DNA from: Hydractinia symbiolongicarpus
Lineage: Eukaryota > Cnidaria > Hydrozoa > Anthoathecata > Hydractiniidae
Assembly (NCBI RefSeq): GCF_029227915.1
Contig: NC_079877.1
Span: 310,001 to 374,000, forward strand
Direction of reading: 5' to 3'
DNA: 64,000 nt
Positions 51,909 through 61,353 of this stretch are shown one piece after another. The notes below the pieces were generated by a model, which searched no databases, was not told where the DNA came from, and saw nothing but the letters and a program-made list of their open reading frames with translations. Made by a program: the position numbers and the translations under genes. The number at the start of each line of letters is the position of its first letter. Position 1 is the first letter of the stretch.

Positions 51909-53045
51909 CCCGTATAGTCAAAAGTATACAAAGAAAGTACCCAGGGAGTAAACTCATTTCCCGAACGATTTTTTAAATTACTTTTTCACCACTAAAACGT
52001 ATGAGACTTATAGTTTTCAAAAATGTTTTCATTTTTGATGAGACGCTGAATAAAAGAAGTTTAATCGCTGGCAAACGAAAACCCGCGAATTCCGGTAAAT
52101 CTCGGACTCGGCCCGTATAGCCAAAAGTATACAAAGAAAGTATCCAGGGAGTAAACTCAATTCCCGAACGATTTTTTAAATTATTTTTTCACCACTAAAA
52201 CGCATGAGACTTGTAGTTTTCAAGAATGTTTTCATTTTTGATGAGACGCTGAATAAAAGAAGTTAAATCGCCGGCAAACGAAAACCCGCGAATTCCCGTA
52301 AATCCCGGACTCGGCCCGTATAGTCGAATGTATAAAAAGAAAGTACCCTGTGAGTAAACTCATTTCTCGAACGATTTTTTAAATTATTTTTTCACCACTA
52401 AAACACATGAGACTTGTAGTTTTCAAGAATGTTTTCATTTTTGATGAGACGCTGAATAAAAGAAGTTAAATCGCCGGCAAACGAAAACCCGCGAATTCCC
52501 GTAAATCCCGGACTCGGCCCGTATAGTCAAATGTATACAAAGAAAGTACCCTGTGAGTAAACTCATTTCTCGAACGATTTTTTAAATTATTTTTTCACCA
52601 CTAAAACGCATGAGACTTGTAGTTGTTAAAAATGTTTTCATTTTGATGAGACGCTGAAAAAAAGAAGTTTAATCGCCGGCAAACGAAAACCCGCAAATTC
52701 CCGTAAATCCCGGACTCGGCCCGTATAGTCAAAAGTATACAAAAAAGTACCCTGCGAGTAAACTCATTTCCAGAACGATTTTTTAAATTATCTTTTCACC
52801 ACTAAAACGCACGAGACTTGTAGTTTTCAAAAATGTTTTCATTTTTAATGAGACGCTGAATAAAAGATGTTTAATCACCGGCAAACGAAAAGCCGCGATT
52901 TCCCGTAAATCCCGGACTCGGCCCGTATAGTCAAAAGTATACAAAGAAAGTACCCTGCGAGTAAACTCATTTCCAGAACGATTTTTTAAATTATCTTTTC
53001 ACCACTAAAACGCATGAGACTTGTAGTTTTCAAAAATGTTTTCAT
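51909..53045 (+). repeat. 2028-bp period, third copy, and left copy of an 810-bp duplication
   Basis: GTACCCAGGG, ACTTATAG and ATTCCGG monomers lead into CAAGAATG, CACATGAG (52404), GTTGTTAAAAATG (52620) and TTTTTAATGAG monomers. The segment from about 52230 repeats 810 bp later. A private TATAAAAAG occurs near 52332. Confidence 0.8.
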
Positions 53046-53814
53046 TTTTGATGAGACGCTGAATAAAAGAAGTTAAATCGCCGGCAAACGAAAACCCGCG
53101 AATTCCCGTAAATCCCGGACTCGGCCCGTATAGTCGAATGTATACAAAGAAAGTACCCTGTGAGTAAACTCATTTCTCGAACGATTTTTTAAATTATTTT
53201 TTCACCACTAAAACACATGAGACTTGTAGTTTTCAAGAATGTTTTCATTTTTGATGAGACGCTGAATAAAAGAAGTTAAATCGCCGGCAAACGAAAACCC
53301 GCGAATTCCCGTAAATCCCGGACTCGGCCCGTATAGTCAAATGTATACAAAGAAAGTACCCTGTGAGTAAACTCATTTCTCGAACGATTTTTTAAATTAT
53401 TTTTTCACCACTAAAACGCATGAGACTTGTAGTTGTTAAAAATGTTTTCATTTTGATGAGACGCTGAAAAAAAGAAGTTTAATCGCCGGCAAACGAAAAC
53501 CCGCAAATTCCCGTAAATCCCGGACTCGGCCCGTATAGTCAAAAGTATACAAAAAAGTACCCTGCGAGTAAACTCATTTCCAGAACGATTTTTTAAATTA
53601 TCTTTTCACCACTAAAACGCACGAGACTTGTAGTTTTCAAAAATGTTTTCATTTTTAATGAGACGCTGAATAAAAGATGTTTAATCACCGGCAAACGAAA
53701 AGCCGCGATTTCCCGTAAATCCCGGACTCGGCCCGTATAGTCAAAAGTATACAAAGAAAGTACCCTGCGAGTAAACTCATTTCCAGAACGATTTTTTAAA
53801 TTATCTTTTCACCA
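53046..53814 (+). repeat. 810-bp duplication, right copy
   Basis: CACATGAG 53214 and GTTGTTAAAAATG 53430 repeat 52404 and 52620 at 810 bp. Four monomers give 810 rather than 812 because one has CAAAAAAG and one has the shortened CATTTTGATG. GTTAAATCGCCGGC at about 53073 joins a CAAAAATG monomer where the left copy has CAAGAATG, marking the crossover. Confidence 0.8.
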
Positions 53815-55976
53815 CTAAAACGCATGAGACTTGTAGTTTTCAAAAATGTTTTCATTTTTGATGAGACGCTGAATAAAAGAAGTTTAATCGCTGGCAAACG
53901 AAAACCCGCGAATTCCCGTAAATCTCGGACTCGGCCCGTATAGCCAAAAGTATACAAAGAAAGTATCCAGGGAGTAAACTCATTTCCCGAACGATTTTTT
54001 AAATTATTTTTTCACCACTAAAACGCATGAGACTTGTAGTTTTCAAGAATGTTTTCATTTTTGATGAGACGCTGAATAAAAGAAGTTAAATCGCCGGGAA
54101 ACGAAAACCCGCGAATTCCTGTAAATCCCGGACTCGGCCCGTATAGTCGAATGTATACAAAGAAAGTACCCTGTGAGTAAACTCATTTCTCGAACGATTT
54201 TTTAAATTATTTTTTCACCACTAAAACGCATGAGACTTGTAGTTTTCAAAAATGTTTTCATTTTTGATGAGACGCTGAATAAAAGAAGTTTAATCGCCCG
54301 CAAACGAAAACCCGCGATTTCCCGTAAATCCCGTGCTTGACCCGCATAGTCGAATATATACAAAGAAAGTACCCTCTGAGTAAACTCATTTCCAGAACGA
54401 TTTCTTAAGTTATCTTTTCACCACTAAAACGCATAAGACGTGTAGTTTTCAAAAATCTTTTCATTTTTGATGAGACGCGGAATAAAAGAAGTTTAATCGC
54501 CGGCAAACAAAAACCCGCGATTTCCCGTAAATCCCAGACTCGGCCCGTATATTCAAAACTATACAAACAAAATACCCAGGGAGTAAACTCATTTCCCGAA
54601 CGATTTTTTAAATTATTATTTCACCACTAAAACGTATGAGACTTGTAGCTTTCAAAAATGTTTTTTAATTTTGATGAGACGCTGAATAAAAGAAGTTTAA
54701 TCGCCGGCAAACGAAAACCCGCGATTTCCCGTAAATCCCGGACTCGGCCCGAATAGTCGAATGTATACAAAGAAAGTACCCTGTGAGTAAACTCATTTCT
54801 CGAACGATTTTTTAAATTATTTTTTCACCACTAAAACGCATGAGACTTGTAGTTTTCAAAAATGTTTTCATTTTTGATGAGACGCTGAATAAAAGAAGTT
54901 TAATCGCTGGCAAACGAAAACCCGCGAATTCCCGTAAATCTCGGACTCGGCCCGTATAGCCAAAAGTATACAAAGAAAGTATCCAGGGAGTAAACTCATT
55001 TCCCGAACGATTTTTTAAATTATTTTTTCACCACTAAAACGCATGAGACTTGTAGTTTTCAAGAATGTTTTCATTTTTGATGAGACGCTGAATAAAAGAA
55101 GTTAAATCGCCGGGAAACGAAAACCCGCGAATTCCTGTAAATCCCGGACTCGGCCCGTATAGTCGAATGTATACAAAGAAAGTACCCTGTGAGTAAACTC
55201 ATTTCTCGAACGATTTTTTAAATTATTTTTTCACCACTAAAACGCATGAGACTTGTAGTTTTCAAAAATGTTTTCATTTTTGATGAGACGCTGAATAAAA
55301 GAAGTTTAATCGCCCGCAAACGAAAACCCGCGATTTCCCGTAAATCCCGTGCTTGACCCGCATAGTCGAATATATACAAAGAAAGTACCCTCTGAGTAAA
55401 CTCATTTCCAGAACGATTTCTTAAGTTATCTTTTCACCACTAAAACGCATAAGACGTGTAGTTTTCAAAAATCTTTTCATTTTTGATGAGACGCGGAATA
55501 AAAGAAGTTTAATCGCCGGCAAACAAAAACCCGCGATTTCCCGTAAATCCCAGACTCGGCCCGTATATTCAAAACTATACAAACAAAATACCCAGGGAGT
55601 AAACTCATTTCCCGAACGATTTTTTAAATTATTATTTCACCACTAAAACGTATGAGACTTGTAGCTTTCAAAAATGTTTTTTAATTTTGATGAGACGCTG
55701 AATAAAAGAAGTTTAATCGCCGGCAAACGAAAACCCGCGATTTCCCGTAAATCCCGGACTCGGCCCGAATAGTCGAATGTATACAAAGAAAGTACCCTGT
55801 GAGTAAACTCATTTCCCGAACGATTTTTTAAATTACTTTTTCACCACTAAAACGCATGAGACTTGTAGTTTTCAAAAATGTTTTCATTTTTGATGAGACG
55901 CTGAATAAAAGAAGTTTAATCGCCGGCAAACGAAAACCCGCGATTTTTCGTAAATTCCGTGCTTTGCCCGTATAGT
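53815..55976 (+). repeat. 1016-bp five-monomer tandem duplication carrying block X copies 3 and 4
   Basis: GCCGGGAAACG (54092/55108), CATAAGACGTG (54431/55447) and ATGTTTTTTAATTTTG (54655/55671) repeat at 1016 bp. Block X copy 3 is 54341-54747 and copy 4 is 55357-55976. In both, the second block monomer (54544, 55560; 204 bp) starts like X-monomer 2 (AAAACTATAC, ATTATTATTTC) and ends like X-monomer 3 (TAGCTTTC, CCCGAATAG), a shared fusion. Copy 4 also keeps X-monomer 4 (ATTACTTTT, GATTTTTCG, TGCTTTG). Confidence 0.83.
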
Positions 55977-56778
55977 CGAGTATATACAAAGAAAGTACCC
56001 AGGGAGTAAACTCATTTCCCGAACGATTTTTTAAATTATTTTTTCACCACTAAAACGTATGAGACTTGTAGTTTTCAAAAATGTTTTCATTTTTGATGAG
56101 ACGCTGAATAAAAGTTTAATCGCCGGCAAACAAAAACCCGCCATTTCCCGTAAATCCCGGACTCAGCCCGTATAGTCAAATGTATACAAAGAAAGTACCC
56201 TGCGAGTAAACTCATTTCCAGAACGATTTTTTAAATTATCTTTTCACCACTAAAACGCACGCGACTTGTAGTTTTCAAAAATGTTTTCATTTTTGATGAG
56301 ACGCTAAATAAAAGATGTTTAATCGCCGGCAAACGAAAACCCGCGATTTCTTGTAAATCCGGAGCTTGGCCCGAATAGTCGAATGTATACAAAGAAAATA
56401 CCCAGTGAGTAAACTCATTTCCCGAACGATTTTTTAAATTATCTTTTCACCACTAAAACGTATGAGACTTGTAGTTTTCAAAAATGTTTTCATTTTTGAT
56501 GAGACGCTGAATAAAAGAAGTTTAATCGCCGGCAAACGAAAACCCGCGAATTCCCGTAAATCCCGGACTCGGCCCGTATAGTCAAAAGTATACAAAGAAA
56601 ATACCCAGGGAGTAAACTCATTTCCCGAACGATTTTTTAAATTATTTTTTCACCACTAAAACGTATGAGACTTGTAGTTTTCAAAAATGTTTTCATTTTT
56701 GATGAGACGCTGAATAAAAGAAGTTTAATCGCCGGCAAACGAAAACCCGCGATTTCCCGTAAATCCCGGACTCGGCCC
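55977..56778 (+). repeat. Third-subfamily monomers (CGTATGAG type)
   Basis: Includes a 200-bp deleted monomer (56104), a GCTAAATAAAAGATG monomer with CACGCGACTTG and TTCTTGTAAATCCGGAGC, and plain CGTATGAG copies. The order resembles 34105-34900 but with more private changes, as in an older or less homogenised part of the array. Confidence 0.75.
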
Positions 56779-56896
56779 GTATAGTCGAAAGTATACAAAG
56801 AAAATACCCTGCGAGTAAACTCATTTCCAGAACGATTTTTTAAATTACTTTTTCACCACTAAAACGCCGATTTTTCGTAAATCCCGTGCTTTGCCC
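56779..56896 (+). repeat. Truncated monomer (118 bp, internal deletion of about 85 bp)
   Basis: The monomer starts at CGTATAGTCGAAAG (G at 56779) and the next CGTATAG has its G at 56897. The sequence goes from CACTAAAACGC straight to CGATTTTTCG near 56867, so monomer positions about 92 to 177 are gone, including the dyad, the AATAAA and the GCCGGC palindrome. I see at most one or two bases of possible microhomology at the join. Confidence 0.9.
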
Positions 56897-56974
56897 GTAT
56901 AGTCGAGTATATACAAAGAAAGTACCCAGGGAGTAAACTCATTTCCCGAACGATTTTTTAAATTATTTTTTCAC

Positions 56975-58188
56975 CACTAAAACGTATGAGACTTGTAGTT
57001 TTCAAAAATGTTTTCATTTTTGATGAGACGCTGAATAAAAGTTTAATCGCCGGCAAACAAAAACCCGCCATTTCCCGTAAATCCCGGACTCAGCCCGTAT
57101 AGTCAAATGTCTACAAAGAAAGTACCCTGCGAGTAAACTCATTTCCAGAACGATTTTTTAAATTATCTTTTCACCACTAAAACGCACGAGACTTGTAGTT
57201 TTCAAAAATGTTTTCATTTTTGATGAGACGCTGAATAAAAGAAGTTTAATCGCCGGCAAACGAAAACCCGCGATTTCCCGTAAATCCCGGACTTGACCCG
57301 TATAGCCAAAAGTATACAAAGAAAGTATCCAGGGTGTAAACTCATTTCCCAAACGATTTTTTAAATTATTTTTTCACCACTAAAACGCATGAGACTTGTA
57401 GTTTTCAAGAATGTTTTCATTTTTGATGAGACGCTGAATAAAAGAAGTTAAATCGCCGGCAAACGAAAACCCGCGAATTCCCGTAAATCTCGGACTCGGC
57501 CCGTATAGTCGAGTATATACAAAGAAAGTACCCAGGAAGTAAACTCATTTCCCGAACGATTTTTTAAATTACTTTTTCACCACTAAAACGTATGAGACTT
57601 GTAGTTTTCAAAAATGTTTTCATTTTTGATGAGACGCTGAATAAAAGTTTAATCGCCGGCAAACAAAAACCCGCCATTTCCCGTAAATCCCGGACTCAGC
57701 CCGTATAGTCAAATGTCTACAAAGAAAGTACCCTGCGAGTAAACTCATTTCCAGAACGATTTTTTAAATTATCTTTTCACCACTAAAACGCACGAGACTT
57801 GTAGTTTTCAAAAATGTTTTCATTTTTGATGAGACGCTGAATAAAAGAAGTTTAATCGCCGGCAAACGAAAACCCGCGATTTCCCGTAAATCCCGGACTT
57901 GACCCGTATAGCCAAAAGTATACAAAGAAAGTATCCAGGGTGTAAACTCATTTCCCGAACGATTTTTTAAATTATTTTTTCACCACTAAAACGCATGAGA
58001 CTTGTAGTTTTCAAGAATGTTTTCATTTTTGATGAGACGCTGAATAAAAGAAGTTAAATCGCCGGCAAACGAAAACCCGCGAATTCCCGTAAATCTCGGA
58101 CTCGGCCCGTATAGTCGAGTATATACAAAGAAAGTACCCAGGAAGTAAACTCATTTCCCGAACGATTTTTTAAATTACTTTTTCACCA
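56975..58188 (+). repeat. 607-bp three-monomer tandem duplication
   Basis: AAATGTCTACAAAG at 57105 and 57712, ATAAAAGTTTAAT at 57031 and 57637, GGTGTAAAC and CCCAGGAAG at about 57530 and 58137 repeat at 606-607 bp. The right copy has ATTACTTTTTC where the left starts ATTATTTTTTC, which places the left crossover near 56970. One monomer in each copy is the 200-bp type. Confidence 0.85.
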
Positions 58189-58997
58189 CTAAAACGTATG
58201 AGACTTGTAGTTTTCAAAAATGTTTTCATTTTTGATGAGACGCTGAATAAAAGAAGTTTAATCGCCGGCAAACGAAAACCCGTGATTTTTCGTAAATCCC
58301 ATGCTTTGCCCGTATAGTCGAGTATATACAAAGAAAGTACCCTGCGAGTAAACTCATTTCCCGAACGATTTTTTAAATTATTTTTTCACCACTAAAACGT
58401 ATGAGACTTGTAGTTTTAAAAAATGTTTTCATTTTTGATGAGACGCTGAATAAAAGAAGTTTAATCGCCGGCAAACGAAAACCCGCGATTTCCCGTAAAT
58501 CCCGGACCCGGCCCGTATAGTCAAAAGTATACAAAGAAAATACCCAGTGAGTAAACTCATTTCCCGAACGATTTTTTAAATTATTTTTTCACCACTAAAA
58601 CGTATGAGACTTGTAGTTTTCAAAAATGTTTTCATTTTTGATGAGACGCTGAATAAAAGAAGTTTAATCGCCGGCAAACGAAAACCCGCGAATTCCCGTA
58701 AATCCCGAACTCGGCCCGTATAGTCAAAAGTATACAAAGAAAATACCCAGGGAGTAAACTCATTTCACGAACGATTTTTTAAATTATTTTTTCACCACTA
58801 AAACGTATGAGACTTGTATTTTTCAAAAATGTTTTCATTTTTGATGAGACGCTGAATAAAAGAAGTTTAATCGCCGGCAAACGAAAACCCGCGATTTCCC
58901 GTAAATCCCGGACTCGGCCCGTATAGTCGAAAGTATACAAAGAAAATACCCTGCGAGTAAACTCATTTCCAGAACGATTTTTTAAATTACCTTTTCA
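58189..58997 (+). repeat. Irregular third-subfamily monomers
   Basis: Copies with private changes: CCCGTGATTTTTCG and CCCATGC (about 58280), TTTAAAAAATG (58415), GGACCCGG (58504), TTTCACGAACG (58763) and TGTATTTTTC (58815). No exact higher-order partner was found, apart from general similarity to 33.2-33.8 kb. Confidence 0.7.
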
Positions 58998-60308
58998 CCA
59001 CTAAAACGTATGAGACTTGTAGTTTTCAAAAATGTTTTCATTTTTGATGAGACGCTGAATAAAAGAAGTTTAATCGCCGGCAAACGAAAACGGGCGAATT
59101 TCCGTAAATCCCGGACTCGGCCCGTATAGTCAAAAGTATACAAAGAAAATACCCAGGGAGTAAACTCATTTCCCGAACGATTTTTTAAATTATTTTTTCA
59201 CCACTAAAACGTATGAGACTTGTAGTTTTCAAAAATGTTTTCATTTTTGATGAGACGCTGAATAAAAGAAGTTTAATCGCCGGCAAACGAAACCCTGCGA
59301 TTTCCCGTAAATCCCGGACTCGGCCCGTATAGTCGAAAGTATACAAAGAAAGTACCCTGCGAGTAAACTCATTTCCAGAACGATTTTTTAAATTATCTTT
59401 TCACCACTAAAACGCATGAGACTTGTAGTTTTCAAAAATCTTTTCATTTTTTATGAGACGCGGAATAAAAGAAGTTTAATCGCCGGCAAACGAAAACCCG
59501 CGATTTCCCGTAAATCCCGGACTCGGCCCGTATAGTCAAAAGTATACTAAGAAAATACCCAGGGAGTAAACTCATTTCCCGAACGATTTTTTAATTTATT
59601 TTTTCACCACTAAAACGTATGAGACTTGTAGTTTTCAAAAATGTTTTCATTTTTGATGAGACGCGGAATAAAAGAAGTTTAATCGCCGGCAAACGAAAAC
59701 CCGCGATTTCCCGTAAATCCCGGACTCGGCCCGTATAGTCAAAAGTATACAAAGAAAATACCCAGGGAGTAAACTCATTTCCCGAACGATTTTTTAAATT
59801 ATTTCTTCACCACTAAAACGTATGAGACTTGTAGTTTTCAAAAATGTTTTCATTTTTGATGAGACGCTGAATAAAAGAAGTTTAATCGCAGGCAAACGAA
59901 AACCCGCGATTTCCCGTAAATCCCGTGCTTTGCCCGTATAGTCGAGTATATACAAAGAAAGTACCCAGGGAGTAAACTCATTTCCCGAACGATTTTTTAA
60001 ATTATTTTTTCACCACTAAAACGTATGAGACTTGTAGTTTTCAAAAATGTTTTCATTTTTGATGAGACGCTGAATAAAAGAAGTTTAATCGCCGGCAAAC
60101 AAAAACCCGCCATTTCCCGTAAATCCCGGACTCAGCCCGTATAGTCAAATGTATACAAGGAAAGTACCCTGCGAGTAAACTCATTTCCCGAACGATTTTT
60201 TAAATTATTTGTTCACCACTAAAACGCATGAGACTTGTAGTTTTCAAAAATGTTTTCATTTTTGATGAGACGCTGAATAAAAGAAGTTTAATCGCCGGCA
60301 AACGAAAA

Positions 60309-60342
60309 CCCGCGATTTCCCGTAAATCCCGGACTCGGCCCG
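60309..60342 (+). other. Four CCCG boxes spaced about one helical turn
   Basis: CCCG occurs at 60309, 60319, 60328 and 60339, at spacings of 10, 9 and 11 bp, spanning the junction between two monomers. The same arrangement occurs in most monomers. The boxes lie on one face of the helix and form the G+C-rich third of an otherwise A+T-rich repeat. This could be a multivalent protein site; no known factor is assigned. Confidence 0.7.
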
Positions 60343-60398
60343 TATAGTCAAAAGTATACAAAGAAAATACCCAGGGAGTAAACTCATTTCCCGAACGA

Positions 60399-60416
60399 TT
60401 TTTTAAATTATTTTTT
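60399..60416 (+). other. T-tract segment likely to bend DNA
   Basis: Two T6 runs flank AAATTA in this segment, and further A/T runs follow at monomer positions 106-128. Runs at roughly helical spacing are a known cause of intrinsic curvature, and curvature is common in satellites. The first run has variants: GATGTTTAAAATT in type-B monomers, GAACCATTTTTT in the 5.1-kb cassette, and TTTAAGTTATC in the block near 31.9 kb. Confidence 0.5.
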
Positions 60417-60446
60417 CACCACTAAAACGTATGAGACTTGTAGTTT

Positions 60447-60468
60447 TCAAAAATGTTTTCATTTTTGA
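60447..60468 (+). other. Perfect dyad/hairpin in the monomer (representative copy)
   Basis: TCAAAAATG and CATTTTTGA are exact reverse complements separated by TTTT, giving a 9-bp stem and 4-base loop at monomer positions 109-130. It is present in most monomers. The two commonest variants, CAAGAATG and CAGGAATG, replace A by G opposite T, so a plus-strand RNA would still pair by G-U. Rarer variants do break it: C110 to A, G117 to C or T, and the right arm shortened to CATTTTGA. A DNA cruciform, a protein-binding dyad or an RNA hairpin are all possible. Confidence 0.75.
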
Positions 60469-60478
60469 TGAGACGCTG

Positions 60479-60484
60479 AATAAA
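60479..60484 (+). other. AATAAA hexamer present in most monomers
   Basis: CTGAATAAAAG contains the canonical eukaryotic polyadenylation hexamer on the plus strand, once per monomer. It is lost in the CTGAAAAAAAG subtype (for example 30351, 31162, 39476) and the GAATGAAAG subtype (40691, 41097, 41909, 43328). The hexamer is plainly seen; whether it functions is unknown, because no downstream GU-rich element was identified and an A-rich repeat yields it easily. Confidence 0.4.
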
Positions 60485-60541
60485 AGAAGTTTAATCGCCG
60501 GCAAACGAAAACCCGCGAATTCCCGTAAATCCCGGACTCGG

Positions 60542-61353
60542 CCTGTATAGTCAAAAGTATACAAAGAAAATACCCAGGGAGTAAATTCATTTCCCGAACG
60601 ATTTTTTAAATTATTTTTTCACCAGTAAAACGTATGAGACTTGTAGTTTTCAAAAATTTTTTCATTTTTGATGAGACGCGGAATAAAAGAAGTTTAATCG
60701 CCGGCAAACAAAAACCCGCGATTTCCCGTAAATCCCGGACTCGGCCCGTATAGTCAAAACTATACAAACAAAATACCCAGGGAGTAAACTCTTTTCCCGA
60801 ACGATTTTTTAAATTATTATTTCACCACTAAAACGTATGAGAGTTGTAGTTTTCAAAAATGTTTTCATTTTTGATGAGACGCTGAATAAAAGAAGTTTAA
60901 TCGCCGGCAAACGAAAACCCGCGAATTCCCGTAAATCCCGGACTCGGCCCGTATAGTCAAAAGTATACAAAGAAAATACCCAGGGAGTAAACTCATTTCC
61001 CGAACGATTTTTTAAATTATTTTTTCACCACTAAAACGTATGAGACTTGTAGCTTTCAAAAATGTTTTCAATTTTGATGAGACGCTGAATAAAAGAAGTT
61101 TAATCGCCGGCAAACGAAAACCCGCAATTTCCCGTAAATCCCGGACTCGGCCCGAATAGTCGAATGTATACAAAGAAAGTACCCTGTGAGTAAACTCATT
61201 TCCCGAACGATTTTTTAAATTACTTTTTCACCACTAAAACGTATGAGACTTGTAATTTTCAAAAATGTTTTCATTTTTGATGAGACGCTGAATAAAAGAA
61301 GTTTAATCGCCGGCAAACGAAAACCCGCGATTTTTCGTAAATCCCGTGCTTTG
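60542..61353 (+). repeat. Block X, copy 5 (four monomers, 812 bp)
   Basis: Starts are 60542, 60745, 60948 and 61151. The first is a hybrid (CCTGTATAG, AAATTTTTTC, CGCGG); the others follow copy 1 closely: AAAACTATACAAAC and GAGAGTTG, TAGCTTTC and CAATTTTGATGAG, then CCCGAATAG, ATTACTTTT, GATTTTTCG and TGCTTTG. Unlike copies 2 to 4 it has TATAGTC and not TATATTC, so it groups with copy 1 some 29 kb away. Confidence 0.83.

Larger units (their letters stand above)
58998..60541 (+). repeat. 3855-bp duplication, copy 1 (left part)
   Basis: ACGGGCGAATTTCCG (59090/62945), GAAACCCTGCG (59289/63144), TTAATTTATTTTTTC, ATTTCTTCACC (59803/63658) and TCGCAGGC (59886/63741) recur at exactly 3855 bp. Differences seen: TTTTTTATGAG at 59447 against TTTTTGATGAG, TATACTAAG near 59545 against TATACAAAG, and GACGCTG against GACACTG at 63111. 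Confidence 0.85.
60339..60541 (+). repeat. Reference monomer (203 bp) close to array consensus
   Basis: This copy is close to the commonest base at most positions and serves as a coordinate standard. In order it holds the CCCGTATAG start, a GTATAC palindrome (monomer 16-21), a T6-AAATTA-T6 segment (61-78), a 9-bp dyad (109-130), an AATAAA hexamer (141-146), a GCCGGC palindrome (159-164) and CCCG boxes at 174, 184 and 193. Hand count of a consensus in this phase gives 41 C, 34 G and 13 CpG, so G+C is about 37% and CpG observed/expected about 1.9. Copies with GAATTC in the last third carry an EcoRI site, whereas GATTTC copies do not. No similarity to a named satellite was recognised. Confidence 0.9.

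Noticed and set aside
56867-56880. Insertion-element boundary at the odd monomer join
   Set aside because: Both sides are ordinary monomer sequence in the normal order with a simple internal gap; there is no terminal repeat, target-site duplication or foreign sequence.
60399-60416. Replication origin or ARS in the A/T-rich tract
   Set aside because: A/T richness alone is not evidence; I saw no match to a defined origin consensus, and the element occurs in every monomer.
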